Source: Candidatus Mailhella merdavium
GTDB lineage: Bacteria; Desulfobacterota; Desulfovibrionia; Desulfovibrionales; Desulfovibrionaceae
Length of the DNA stretch: 46,242 bases
Direction: 5' to 3'
NCBI GenBank assembly: GCA_019119045.1
Contig: DWXS01000066.1
Coordinates: 1-46,242, forward strand
A program made the position numbers and the translations under genes. Positions 7,296 through 16,111 of this stretch are shown in pieces; position 1 is the stretch's first letter; each line of letters begins with the position of its first letter. The notes under the pieces were generated by a model. It was not told where the DNA came from and made no database searches. It worked only from the letters and a program-made list of their open reading frames with translations.

Positions 7296-10273
7296 TGCTG
7301 GATAAACTTGTCAATGGCATAGACTGCGGCATACGCGCCATCTCTGAAGTCTTCGCCGGACCGGTGTACGGTTACTGCCGACTGGAAACGGTTGATGACG
7401 ACGTTCTGGTGGCGGACGACGGAAGTCTCGTGAGCCTTCTGCGTCTTGAAGGTTCCCTGAAGCATGTGGGCGTAGAAGAATACGGGAGCATTGTTTCCGG
7501 TCTGACGGAAAAATTCCAGTCTTCCTTTTCCAAGCCGGGGCACCTGCTTCAGGTCGTCTTTGAGTACGACCCGGAAAGCAGCGCTTCCCGGATTACCGAA
7601 CTTCTGCGCCCTTCCCGGCTGACGGCACAGAATCTGGGCCTTCATGTCGGCCCGCTGCTGGATGACTGGGGAGCCACGCTGCAACGCTACTGCGCTCTGG
7701 AAACCTGCTGGCTCGTTCTTTGGACAAGGCCCGCCGTTCTGCCGGATTCCCTGCGGAAAACAGCCCTGAAGGAACGCAATGCCGCCATGTCCAAGGTGCC
7801 GACGATTCCGGGATGTCAGCAGGTATCCCGTGCCGTAGCCGCGCTGCATGACGCCCATAACGGTTTTCTGACCGGCGTGATGGACGCTTTCCGTCAGGTT
7901 GACCTGCTGGTGCATCCCCTTTCGGCCCATGAGGCTCTGCGGGACATCCGCTTGTGCATTTCCCCGGAGATGACCGGTCGGGACTGGCGGCCTCTCATAC
8001 CCGGCGATCCCTTGCCGCTGCGTCTGCCCGACCCCGACACAAACAGGGCGGACAGGCTGCATAACATGCTGTACCCGGATTTCAAGACACAGCTCTGGCC
8101 CCGTGAGGGAGAACTGATTTCCCGCAACGCCATACGCATCGGCGACAGAATATTCGGGCCTCTCATCATGACGCTCATGCCCCAGACGCCGAAACCGTTT
8201 CAGGAACTTTTCAGGGTACTTGCCAGGCGTGATGAACGACTGCCGTACCGCATTTCCTTCCTGCTGGAAGACGGCGGCCTGAACATGGGCCTCCGGCCCC
8301 TGCTTGCGGCCATTCTGGCCTTCAGCTCTTCGGACAACAAAAAGTTCAATAAGGCCGTCGATGCCCTGAAAGAGCTGGACCTTGAAGGTATATGTTGCAT
8401 CCGGTTCCGCATCTGCTTCTGCACCTGGGCCAGCGTGACGGATTCTGAGCAGGAAGCCCATCTGCTGCTTCGGCGGCGCGTCGCGGAACTTTCCAAAACC
8501 GTTCAGGGATGGGGAACGGCGGATGTTTCCGAAGCCACAGGCGACCCGCTTCTCGGTTTTACCGCGACGCTTCCCGCCATGATGCCCGCAAGTCCGGCTC
8601 CCGTCACCGCCACGCCCTTGCAGGACGCTCTTGGCATGTTGCCGCTGCGTCCGGCGTCGCCGTGGCGGGAAGGAAGCCTGCTGTTCCGAACCCAGGACGG
8701 TAAAATCATGCCGTATGCGGCCAACTCTTCGGAACAGGCCGCCTGGATAGACCTCGGCGTTGCCCCGATGGGCGGCGGCAAGTCCGTTTTTCTCAATGCC
8801 TTCAACTTCGCGTTCGTCACTCAGAGCGGACTGTCACGTCTGCCGTGGCTGTCCATCGTGGATGTCGGCCCGTCCAGCTCCGGGCTGATAACGCTGCTGA
8901 AGGAAAATCTGCCTGAAGGCCGCAAACATCTCGCGGCCTATCACAGGCTCAGAATGACGCCGGACTATGCCATCAATCCCTTTGACACGCCGCTGGGCAA
9001 CAGAAAACCTCTGCCGTCTCACAAGGCATTTCTGGTCAATCTGCTGTCTTTGCTGGCCACGCCTCTGGATGTCACGGCTCCGGCCGACGGTGTTCCCGGA
9101 CTCATAGGCAGAGCGGTTGATCTCGCCTATGAGGAACTCTCCGACAACCATCACCCCCGGCTTTACCAGCCGAACGTGCTTCCGAAGCTGCACGCCCTCA
9201 TCACGGAAGAAGGCATACGTCGGGACGCTTCCACGTCCTGGTGGGAAGTGGTCGATGCCCTTTTTGAACGGGGCTATGTCCATGAGGCGTTGCAGGCCCA
9301 GCGCTACGCCGTGCCTCTGCTGGCGGATGTCGGCTCGCAAATCAGGCAGAACAAAGGCATCCAGAACACCTATGACGAAAATCTCATCCTCAATGTCTGG
9401 CGTTCCCTTCTGGATGCCATCGACGCCTATGTCATCCTGAAGGAACCCACGCAATTCGACCTCGGCGACGCTCAGATCGTCAGCCTCGACCTTGATGAAG
9501 TGGCTCCGCGCGGCGGTTCCACGGCGGATCGACAATCCGCCGTCATGTATATGCTGGCCCGGCACGTCCTCGGTTCACGCTTCTTCCTGATGCCTGCGGA
9601 TGTGCAGCTCATGCCCGAAGCCTACCGGGACTATCATGCCGGGCGAATCGAGGCGATTCGGGAGGACCCCAAAAGGCTTTGCTACGACGAAGCGCATCGC
9701 GTCACCAAAAACACCTCGGTTTCCGGCCAGTTGCAGGCGGATATGACCACCATGGCCCGTGAAAGCCGCAAATGGAACCTTTCCATCGGTCTCTATACGC
9801 AATCCATCGACGATATTCCCAAAATCATCACGGACGAACTGGCCACCACGGTCGTCATTCTGGGGTCCGGCACGGAAAAGAGCATTGAGAATCTGAGTCT
9901 CCGCTTCGGTCTGAACGGGGCCTGCCGTCATGCCCTTTCCCGTCTGGGAAAGCCCGGCAAGTCAGGCTCCAATCTCGTAGCCCTGTTCCGCACAGGTTCG
10001 GGCATGTCGCAGCTTGTCCTCAGCCTGACCATAGGCGGCCAGTCTCTCTGGGCCTTCAGCACCACCACGGAAGACGTGACTATCCGCAATCACCTTTATC
10101 AAAGGCTGGGACCATCCGAGGCCTTGCGCAGACTGGCTCGACGTTTTCCCGGAGGTTCGGCCAAGGCCGAAGTGGAACGACGCAGACGGCAGGTGGAGGA
10201 CAGGAGCGATTCCGACGATGAAGTCGTCAACGTCATTTTGGAAATTGCCAATGAACTGGCGGAGGAACAATGA
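7295..10273 (+). CDS. dotO: Dot/Icm ATPase DotO/IcmB (VirB4-type, TraU of IncI)
   Basis: A 992-residue cytoplasmic ATPase that energises the secretion machine with DotB, close to the 1009 residues of Legionella IcmB. The Walker A motif is visible at about 490-500 (APMGGGKSVFLNAFNFAF), with a Walker B-type DEAH at about 795 (RLCYDEAHRVTKNTS) and the arginine/glutamine-containing LSIGLYTQSIDDIP downstream. The N-terminal part (MLDKLVNGIDCGIRAISEVF) matches the family start. The frame is open from 6905, but the ATG at 7295 overlaps the dotI stop codon and is clearly the right start. The 3' end overlaps the next gene by four bases (ATGA), so the two are translationally coupled. Confidence 0.92.
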   Translation: MLDKLVNGIDCGIRAISEVFAGPVYGYCRLETVDDDVLVADDGSLVSLLRLEGSLKHVGVEEYGSIVSGLTEKFQSSFSKPGHLLQVVFEYDPESSASRITELLRPSRLTAQNLGLHVGPLLDDWGATLQRYCALETCWLVLWTRPAVLPDSLRKTALKERNAAMSKVPTIPGCQQVSRAVAALHDAHNGFLTGVMDAFRQVDLLVHPLSAHEALRDIRLCISPEMTGRDWRPLIPGDPLPLRLPDPDTNRADRLHNMLYPDFKTQLWPREGELISRNAIRIGDRIFGPLIMTLMPQTPKPFQELFRVLARRDERLPYRISFLLEDGGLNMGLRPLLAAILAFSSSDNKKFNKAVDALKELDLEGICCIRFRICFCTWASVTDSEQEAHLLLRRRVAELSKTVQGWGTADVSEATGDPLLGFTATLPAMMPASPAPVTATPLQDALGMLPLRPASPWREGSLLFRTQDGKIMPYAANSSEQAAWIDLGVAPMGGGKSVFLNAFNFAFVTQSGLSRLPWLSIVDVGPSSSGLITLLKENLPEGRKHLAAYHRLRMTPDYAINPFDTPLGNRKPLPSHKAFLVNLLSLLATPLDVTAPADGVPGLIGRAVDLAYEELSDNHHPRLYQPNVLPKLHALITEEGIRRDASTSWWEVVDALFERGYVHEALQAQRYAVPLLADVGSQIRQNKGIQNTYDENLILNVWRSLLDAIDAYVILKEPTQFDLGDAQIVSLDLDEVAPRGGSTADRQSAVMYMLARHVLGSRFFLMPADVQLMPEAYRDYHAGRIEAIREDPKRLCYDEAHRVTKNTSVSGQLQADMTTMARESRKWNLSIGLYTQSIDDIPKIITDELATTVVILGSGTEKSIENLSLRFGLNGACRHALSRLGKPGKSGSNLVALFRTGSGMSQLVLSLTIGGQSLWAFSTTTEDVTIRNHLYQRLGPSEALRRLARRFPGGSAKAEVERRRRQVEDRSDSDDEVVNVILEIANELAEEQ

Positions 10274-11370
10274 AAAAGCTCTTTTTTGCCCTGGCGCTTG
10301 TTCTGTTTCCGGTCCAGGTCTGGGCCGCTGGCTGCGGATGCGGTTCCATCAACGCCATGATTTCAGCGGCCAAATCTGAAACGATTCAGGCCGTCAACGC
10401 CTATACCGCTGCGGAAGCCCAGGCCATCCGTTCGGAAATTCTGCTGGCCGCACAGAATATCATCGGTACCATCAAAAGCGAAACGGCAACGGTCGTCCGG
10501 GCGCTGGTCGCGCTCAAGGAAAGCAATGTCGCCGCCATCAAGGGGCAGGCCGTCGCAGGCGAAGCCATGAAAACCGAAGATCTGTACGGCACTGCGGCCC
10601 AGCCTTCAGGGCTTTGCGGCGCAACCTCGCTGGGCGCGGGAATACAGCTCGGCGCACAGGCAGGGCAGGAAATTCATGCGACCATGAGGGAAAAACAGTT
10701 CGCCTATGCCAACACACCCGGCGCAAAGCCGGTGGAATTTCTGCACCGTATTCTGGCCGACGACCAGCCTTCCGAACCGGAAAGTCTGGATGCCCTCTTT
10801 CCGCTCCAAAGCACGCTTACGGAAGACCAGGTGGCGCAGGCGCATGAATCCATCAAGACACTGGCCAATCCCCGTCCGCTTCCCATGGTCACGGACGCAC
10901 AGAAGGAAACTCCGGCGGGGCAGACCTACGCGGCGGCAAGGAAGGTTCACGAAGAACGTCTGGCCGCCGTTACCGAAGCGCTCAACCACCACGTCGTGCT
11001 GCACGCTCCCACATTGCCGGAAGACGTGACCGAATGGGCGCAGAATCAGTGGTCGGAAGCGGGAGGAAGCGGCACTCCTCCCGGCATTGTGGACGGAAAA
11101 CTTTCGGAAGCCGGGCTTTACAAACTGCTCTCACAGATGCGCGTGGGCAACCCCAACTGGTTTGCCCAGATAGCCACGGCCACGGATGCCGGACTGTTGC
11201 GGGAAATGGCGGTCATGCAGGCTTTTCAGATGGAGCTTGCCCGAAAAAACATGGAGCTTATGGACCGCCTGACCGTCATTGCGGCGCTGGACTTCCTTTC
11301 CCGCATGGAAGGAACCACCGGCAGAGACATGGACGACCTTTATGCCCGCATGGTCGGCGCACAGCAGTAG
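10270..11370 (+). CDS. Secreted conjugation protein at the TraW/IcmX position
   Basis: A 366-residue exported protein. The signal peptide is clear (MKKLFFALALVLFPVQVWAAG), followed by a Cys pair in GCGCGS. Residues 30-85 form an Ala-rich amphipathic helix (SAAKSETIQAVNAYTAAEAQ), and the C-terminal third is helical (LLREMAVMQAFQMELARKNM and ELMDRLTVIAALDFLSRM). No enzymatic motif is seen. It follows dotO with an ATGA overlap. In IncI plasmids traW, whose product resembles IcmX, stands between traU and traY, which fits here because dotA/traY comes next. The helical secreted design also resembles VirB5/TrbJ pilus-tip proteins, so the TraW name is a positional inference. Confidence 0.55.
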   Translation: MKKLFFALALVLFPVQVWAAGCGCGSINAMISAAKSETIQAVNAYTAAEAQAIRSEILLAAQNIIGTIKSETATVVRALVALKESNVAAIKGQAVAGEAMKTEDLYGTAAQPSGLCGATSLGAGIQLGAQAGQEIHATMREKQFAYANTPGAKPVEFLHRILADDQPSEPESLDALFPLQSTLTEDQVAQAHESIKTLANPRPLPMVTDAQKETPAGQTYAAARKVHEERLAAVTEALNHHVVLHAPTLPEDVTEWAQNQWSEAGGSGTPPGIVDGKLSEAGLYKLLSQMRVGNPNWFAQIATATDAGLLREMAVMQAFQMELARKNMELMDRLTVIAALDFLSRMEGTTGRDMDDLYARMVGAQQ

Positions 11371-11388
11371 GAGACCGCCATGCGCCTA

Positions 11389-11661
11389 TTACAGCGAAAA
11401 AAGGTCGGCATGGGTGCCGGTACGATAAAAAATGCAATCGTTCCCGCTTACTTTATACACAAGAAGCCAATCCGGTTCTATATGCAGTTCCCGATATGGT
11501 TTCCACTCTCCTTTGAGGGCATGATCACGACAATGCTTAGGCAATGGTTCATCATTAAGCAAAAGCATGATTATCGTTTTCAGCTTTTGCATATCGTAGC
11601 CGCGATGTTCCACCTTTCTCAGATCACGGCGAAACTGAGCGGTAAAAGTGGAATTACGCAC
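11389..11661 (-). CDS. yafQ: YafQ/RelE-family mRNA interferase toxin
   Basis: A 90-residue toxin of the RelE superfamily, YafQ branch. Family landmarks are FRRDLRKVEHRGYDMQKL, PLPKHCRDHALKGEWKPYREL, HIEPDWLLVYKV and the end YRTGTHADLF, which contains the catalytic His/Phe region of YafQ. Such toxins cleave mRNA on the ribosome. It starts with GTG, and the antitoxin stop codon touches that start directly (TAAGTG), so expression should depend on antitoxin translation. The cassette lies antisense between the traW-like gene and dotA, probably as an addiction or stabilisation module of the ICE. Confidence 0.9.
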   Translation of the reverse strand: MRNSTFTAQFRRDLRKVEHRGYDMQKLKTIIMLLLNDEPLPKHCRDHALKGEWKPYRELHIEPDWLLVYKVSGNDCIFYRTGTHADLFSL

Positions 11662-11922
11662 TTATATCCCCAACTGTCTGAAAAGGTCTTCAGCATCCTT
11701 GGCGTGAAATATTTCCTCTCCCCGTTCCGCCTTTTCTATAGTTTCACGGGTCAGTGCATTGGGAATATCGTCACTGAAGGGCAGGCGCTTTTCATGGGCC
11801 ACCCTGGTCAGCGCCATGCGGCAGAGATCGGATACCGTCAGCCCCATGGTTGCCAGTACGGCGGCGGCCTCATTCTTGATGGCGGGGTCAATACGGGCGC
11901 GAACATAATCGTTGGCAGGCAT
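11662..11922 (-). CDS. dinJ: DinJ/RelB-family antitoxin
   Basis: An 86-residue antitoxin with an N-terminal ribbon-helix-helix DNA-binding fold (DYVRARIDPAIKNEAAAVLA then GLTVSDLCRMALTRVAHEK), typical of RelB/DinJ, and a C-terminal toxin-neutralising tail (AERGEEIFHAKDAEDLFRQL). AGGAGG stands before the ATG. It is first in the cassette, followed without a gap by the YafQ-type toxin. An operator palindrome lies inside its promoter (11945-11972), so autorepression by the antitoxin-toxin complex is expected from the family. Confidence 0.9.
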   Translation of the reverse strand: MPANDYVRARIDPAIKNEAAAVLATMGLTVSDLCRMALTRVAHEKRLPFSDDIPNALTRETIEKAERGEEIFHAKDAEDLFRQLGI

Positions 11923-11944
11923 AATCGTCCTCCTGTTTTTAGAA

Positions 11945-11972
11945 AATGTAGCTCAATTGAGCACAAAGTCAA
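11945..11972 (-). promoter_or_regulatory. Promoter and operator of the dinJ-yafQ cassette
   Basis: Reading on the minus strand: -35 TTGACT (11972-11967), a 16-base spacer, then -10 TACATT (11950-11945). The spacer contains a perfect 12-bp palindrome GCTCAATTGAGC (11951-11962), an ideal site for a dimeric ribbon-helix-helix repressor. The antitoxin start is 23 bases downstream of the -10 box. Confidence 0.75.
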
Positions 11973-12004
11973 CAGCACCCTCAATGAAAAAGGGGGGAGA
12001 CGCC

Positions 12005-14104
12005 ATGGCCTCTGAACTCCCTGCCACCTCGGAAATTCTTCTGCCCACGGATGCCAGCAAGCAGATTCTCGACTCCTTCCTCGGACAGGGGTGGGATACC
12101 TGGGGAGCCGGTCTTGGAGGTTCGCAGGCTTCGGAGCTGATGCTCCAGATTTTCAGCGCCTTCAATCTGGTGGCGCTGGCCGTCATTTCCGCGCTGTTCC
12201 TGTGGGTCATGGCTCTGGCCGTGGCCGGAACGGCGCATGAAGGCGTGCCTTTCGGCAAGCGTTTCAGCTCCCTGTGGATGCCCCTGCGTTTTGTGGGGAC
12301 CATGGGCGCTCTGGCTCCGATCTTCAAGGGGCTGAGTCTCTTCCAGGTGGCCATTCTGGCCTGCATCGGCTTTTCCATCAATCTCGGCAATTTCGTCTGG
12401 GAACTGGGGACCGACTACTTTGTGGAACACGCCGGTCAGATCACCGTACAGGCACCGGACCAGAACGTCACGCACTATGCGGCCATTACCAACGGCGCTC
12501 TGGAATCTTTGACGCTCCAGTATTACCTGAACGAGCGTCGAGGCATGAACATCTCGCCGGGCGGAGAATGGAACTATAAAAGCAACTGGTTCCGCTCCGG
12601 GGGAGAATACCAGTTCCTTTTCAACGGCAACGCGGGTTCCATTCAGGTGTCCTGTGTGGATGAAAGCGATGCCCTGTGCAGGGGCAAAGTCAATGCCGTG
12701 GGAACGGCCATCTCCGCTCTTTCTTCTGTGGCGCAGCAGCTTGCCGACCCGGAAACTCCGTCTTCCTCCATTGACCCCCGCGCGCTGCACAGCGCCGCCA
12801 ATCAGGTCAATGCGGCCATTCTTTCCGAACTGCAAAGCTATGCCGGACAGGGACAGCTTCAAAGCAAGCTCGCCGACTTCCAGGAAAACTCCGCCCAGTA
12901 CGGCTGGCTCATCGCCGGTTCTTCCTACTGGTCCATAGCATGGATCAATCAGGAAGTCCGCGAGGCCATGTACTCCGGCATCACCTACAGCCCGCACCAA
13001 TATACCGTCTCCGAACTGTATGCCTGGACGCACGGCCTGCAGGACTATGAAGCCGCGAAGGAACGTGTGGCAAACTATATCAAGACCGCCTATTCCAGCC
13101 GAAGGGGAATCACGGACATCACGGCCACGCCGTCCGTGACGGATGAAGGCCGGGCCTTTGACGAGATGACCAACTGGCTGCGGGCCACGTTGAATCAGCT
13201 GGTCGCCGCAAACATTCTGCCCATTGCCGTTGAAAAGCTCTCCAGCCAGGACCCCATCATGGCGATTTCCAATGTGGGGGACTACTTCATCGGTACGGCA
13301 TGGGGACTGGCCTCGGCGCTCGGCGTCGTGGATGTGGCGCATTCCATGGGCAAGGAACTGCCTCTCATAGGCAAGGCCATTCCGAATCTGGACAAGTATA
13401 TCTCCTTTGCCCTGTTCGCCGTTTTTCTTCCCCTTCTGCTGTACGGGCTGGCGCTGGCCTACTATCTGCCCGCCATTCCCTTCATCCGCTGGATTTCGGC
13501 CATGGTGGGCTGGATCATCCTCATTGTGGAAGCCCTGGTCGCGGCCCCGCTCTGGCTGTGCGCCCATGCGCTGCCCGACGGAGACGGCGCTGCCGGTCAG
13601 CACGGCAAAAGAGGCTATTTTCTTCTCCTTGCCATCATCATCCGTCCTCCTCTGATGGTGGCGGGATTCTTTGCCGCCGTCATTCTCATGAACGTCCTCG
13701 GCAGACTTCTCGGAGCCAGCTTTGAGATGTTCGTCGCCGGAACCGCACAAACCAAAATTCTCGGCATTACCGGCACGTTCTCCATGCTGGTCATCCTCGG
13801 CATCGTCGTCATCATGGCGGCCAACAAGTTCTTCTCCCTCATCCATTACCTGCCGGAGCATGTGACCAGCTGGATAGGTCAGCAAATCCACGGGCTGGGA
13901 GAAAAGGAAGACCAGGCCGGAGTCAAGAGCATCTTCATCGCCTCCACCAATACCGTCAGCTCCGGGGCGCAGGGCGCAAGGGAACTTCGCGGCGACATTT
14001 CGAGGCAATGGAACAACCCCGGCTCCGGGCACGCGATGACGACGCAATCAACGTCAGGAGTTTCCCAGACTTCACGAATATCACAGGATAACTTCAGAAG
14101 CTGA
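12005..14104 (+). CDS. dotA: Dot/Icm polytopic membrane protein DotA/TraY
   Basis: A 699-residue inner-membrane protein. Predicted transmembrane helices cluster at about 50-73 (FSAFNLVALAVISALFLWVM), 95-130 (RFVGTMGALAPI and FQVAILACIGFSINLGN), and in a group near 460-620 (FALFAVFLPLLLYGLALAYY, WISAMVGWIILIVEALVAAP, PPLMVAGFFAAVILMNVLG, GTFSMLVILGIVVIMAA). Between them lies a large periplasmic domain of about 300 residues. This layout and the TraY-like length (IncI TraY about 745) fit DotA/TraY better than the 1048-residue Legionella protein. The frame extends upstream through the antitoxin promoter, but ATG 12005, preceded by a G-rich ribosome site, is chosen. Role: essential inner-membrane channel-associated component. 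Confidence 0.85.
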   Translation: MASELPATSEILLPTDASKQILDSFLGQGWDTWGAGLGGSQASELMLQIFSAFNLVALAVISALFLWVMALAVAGTAHEGVPFGKRFSSLWMPLRFVGTMGALAPIFKGLSLFQVAILACIGFSINLGNFVWELGTDYFVEHAGQITVQAPDQNVTHYAAITNGALESLTLQYYLNERRGMNISPGGEWNYKSNWFRSGGEYQFLFNGNAGSIQVSCVDESDALCRGKVNAVGTAISALSSVAQQLADPETPSSSIDPRALHSAANQVNAAILSELQSYAGQGQLQSKLADFQENSAQYGWLIAGSSYWSIAWINQEVREAMYSGITYSPHQYTVSELYAWTHGLQDYEAAKERVANYIKTAYSSRRGITDITATPSVTDEGRAFDEMTNWLRATLNQLVAANILPIAVEKLSSQDPIMAISNVGDYFIGTAWGLASALGVVDVAHSMGKELPLIGKAIPNLDKYISFALFAVFLPLLLYGLALAYYLPAIPFIRWISAMVGWIILIVEALVAAPLWLCAHALPDGDGAAGQHGKRGYFLLLAIIIRPPLMVAGFFAAVILMNVLGRLLGASFEMFVAGTAQTKILGITGTFSMLVILGIVVIMAANKFFSLIHYLPEHVTSWIGQQIHGLGEKEDQAGVKSIFIASTNTVSSGAQGARELRGDISRQWNNPGSGHAMTTQSTSGVSQTSRISQDNFRS

Positions 14105-14109
14105 CGCCT

Positions 14110-14553
14110 ATGAAAAAGTATCTCTCGACCACGGCTCTTGTTACCGCTCTTTGTGAGTCCAGACGGCAATGTTCCCTTCTTCGGAACAGACTTTGTGCCC
14201 GTGTCGCTTTTTTCCGCAGTCATCGCTCTTCCCAGGAACAACACGCAGTTGCTCAGGACTTTTCTCTGCTGCTTGCCGCCTGGGGCATCGCCGACGATGC
14301 GGATATTCCCGGCGTCATCAGGGTGCTGCGTCTGCGCGTTCCGCTTTTTATCGCTCCCGTCGTTCTCTGCGCTCTGGCGGCAATATGGCAGCGAACCATG
14401 CTGTCCGTCATCGCCCTCTGTCTCATCTCTCTGCCATGTCTTCTTGGAATCCTCACGACTCTCTGGCGCATTTCCCTTTTGCGTAACCGCCGTTTTCTGC
14501 CGTTCGGTCGCTGGCTGCTGCAAGGAGTCGGCGTCGTTTCCCATCGCCCGTAA
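14110..14553 (+). CDS. Small two-helix membrane protein after dotA (TraX/IcmV-like position)
   Basis: A 147-residue protein, basic at its N-terminus (SRRQCSLLRNRLCARVAFFR), with two adjacent hydrophobic helices at about 78-96 (PLFIAPVVLCALAAIW) and 98-118 (MLSVIALCLISLPCLLGIL), and a basic end. It starts six bases after dotA, with a weak ribosome site, so it may depend on translation of dotA. Legionella IcmV (151 aa, beside dotA) has a similar size and two-helix design, and IncI plasmids carry traX next to traY. No diagnostic residues could be matched, so the assignment is a positional guess. Confidence 0.5.
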   Translation: MKKYLSTTALVTALCESRRQCSLLRNRLCARVAFFRSHRSSQEQHAVAQDFSLLLAAWGIADDADIPGVIRVLRLRVPLFIAPVVLCALAAIWQRTMLSVIALCLISLPCLLGILTTLWRISLLRNRRFLPFGRWLLQGVGVVSHRP

Positions 14554-14595
14554 GTCGGGCGGGGTGTGTCTTTTCATCCATAAAGGAGGTCCATC

Positions 14596-15066
14596 ATGTT
14601 CCGCAACCTTGTGCTGTGCTTATGCTGTCTTTTTCTCGCCGCCTGCGCGGGAAGGGAGCAGTCTTCCGCTCCTCCGCCCGCCGATTTCGTATCAACCACC
14701 CTGGGACACGCGGCAGAACAGGCTCATGGAGAACTCGCCATGATCGCCAGACTGCGCGGACAGGGCTTGCAGCCTCTGCTGCTGCCTTCCGACCCTTCGC
14801 TGAATCTGCCTGTCTCCATTACCTGGACGGGACCCGTGGAAGGAGCGCTCAAGGAAATCTGCCTGCAACTCGGCTTTCGCTACAGGGAAGCGGGAACACC
14901 CTCCGCACAGGTCATGACCGTGGTGGTGCATGGGCTGAACCGTCCCGCGCATGAACTTCTGGAAGACATCGCATGGCAGATACAGCCTCAGGCCGCCGTG
15001 CGTTTCGACCCCATCAACCGCGTTCTCACGCTGGCAAGAACCACCGGTAAGGAGCTTCATTCATGA
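14596..15066 (+). CDS. dotD: Outer-membrane lipoprotein DotD (TraH of IncI)
   Basis: A 156-residue lipoprotein of the Dot/Icm outer-membrane core. The signal sequence MFRNLVLCLCCLFLAACAG ends in a good lipobox (LAAC), with the lipidated Cys at 17. The mature part has the DotD secretin-N1-like fold: a helical segment (AAEQAHGELAMIARLRGQ), then PSLNLPVSITWTGPVEGALK, EICLQLGFRYREAG and the final strand region LEDIAWQIQPQAAVRFDP. DotD with DotC brings DotH to the outer membrane. Length matches Legionella DotD (163). AAAGGAGG precedes the start, and its end overlaps dotC by four bases. Confidence 0.9.
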   Translation: MFRNLVLCLCCLFLAACAGREQSSAPPPADFVSTTLGHAAEQAHGELAMIARLRGQGLQPLLLPSDPSLNLPVSITWTGPVEGALKEICLQLGFRYREAGTPSAQVMTVVVHGLNRPAHELLEDIAWQIQPQAAVRFDPINRVLTLARTTGKELHS

Positions 15067-16109
15067 CGATGTGCGCCCGTCTCATCCCTGCGCTTCGGCT
15101 CCGTCTTTTCGGTCCCCGTAAGGCGGCCTCTCTTCTGCTGGCCTTCATCGCAGCCGTCTCTCTGACCGGGTGCGCGGGAATGCGCCCGCAGAATGCTCCC
15201 ACGACTCCCGTGCCCGTTCCCCCCGGCACGGTCAATGCGCCGAAAGCAGCGGACAAAACAAACGACGACCAGGCCTTCACCCCCTACGACGCCTCCTATG
15301 CTGAAGACGGCAACGGGCAATACCTGGCCGTACATGTTCCCACCGACCCTGCTTCGGGACCGCGAAAAGGCGATCCCGACGAGCTGGCGGAACTTCTGGA
15401 AATGAAAGGCGGCAGGGAAAAGGAGCATACCGCCGTCAAGCTCATGCGCCCCAGAGCCATCAAGGAGGCGGCCCGGCTTGTCACGTTTCAGACGGCCATA
15501 ACCTGGCGCTACCGACAGCTTGCCGCCAGAACCGAAGAATTCAGTACCATCATGGATGCCGCCTTCAACTTTACGCCGCTTATTCTGACGCAGGGGGAAG
15601 CCCTCATCATGCCGCCGCTTCTGGCACGGGCCGGAGCGTCCATGCGGATTGAAGAGCCGGGAACCGCTACAGCAGCGAAAGCGACCTATGAAATGCTTGA
15701 ACCGGCACAGTATATCGCGGTTGTTCCCCACTGGCGAACCTTTCTGATGATGGACGATTTTCCCGAACCGGAAAAACCGAACCCCGCCGTTCTGCCCCAA
15801 AACAGCGAAGAGCGGGCCATCTGGCGACGCGCCGTGCGTGATGCCTGGACGCAGGGGCTGAAAGAGGCGGATCAGCTTTACGCGGACAACGTGGCTCGGA
15901 TGGTGCGGAGCTATCGCGGAGCCATGCTGTATCATCTGCTCACGGCCCAGCATCTTCTGAGCCGCATCAGCACCGCCTCTTCCGACCTGGGAATGCACAC
16001 CACGGACAACGGAAACAAGCTGAACATCGGCCAGCGCGTCTATCGGATTACCGCGCCGTCATCCTTCACGGTCGCCCCGTCTCCTTCCGTAAAAAAGGGG
16101 AGAAAGTGA
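15063..16109 (+). CDS. dotC: Outer-membrane lipoprotein DotC (TraI of IncI)
   Basis: A 348-residue lipoprotein; Legionella DotC is 303. A basic N-terminus is followed by a hydrophobic segment and a lipobox LTGC with Cys at 38. The mature domain carries the DotC pattern: RPRAIKEAARLVTFQTAITWRY at about 136-157, MDAAFNFTPLILTQGEALIMPP (the strongly conserved region, about 168-190), YEMLEPAQYIAVVPHWRTFL and ERAIWRRAVRDAWTQGLKEADQLY. It works with DotD to position the DotH ring in the outer membrane. It is coupled by ATGA to dotD upstream and runs into dotB. The residue spacing between motifs is family-like, so this call is firm. Confidence 0.9.
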   Translation: MTMCARLIPALRLRLFGPRKAASLLLAFIAAVSLTGCAGMRPQNAPTTPVPVPPGTVNAPKAADKTNDDQAFTPYDASYAEDGNGQYLAVHVPTDPASGPRKGDPDELAELLEMKGGREKEHTAVKLMRPRAIKEAARLVTFQTAITWRYRQLAARTEEFSTIMDAAFNFTPLILTQGEALIMPPLLARAGASMRIEEPGTATAAKATYEMLEPAQYIAVVPHWRTFLMMDDFPEPEKPNPAVLPQNSEERAIWRRAVRDAWTQGLKEADQLYADNVARMVRSYRGAMLYHLLTAQHLLSRISTASSDLGMHTTDNGNKLNIGQRVYRITAPSSFTVAPSPSVKKGRK

Positions 16110-16111
16110 CC

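Noticed and set aside
7265-8461. 398-residue minus-strand frame opposite dotO
   Set aside because: No domain or ribosome site; it lies within a certain gene and is explained by GC-rich third positions.
11981-14047. 688-residue open frame on the minus strand opposite dotA
   Set aside because: It is the mirror of a GC-rich gene; the sequence is Gly/Arg/His/Asp-rich with no domain, while the plus strand has a full DotA topology.
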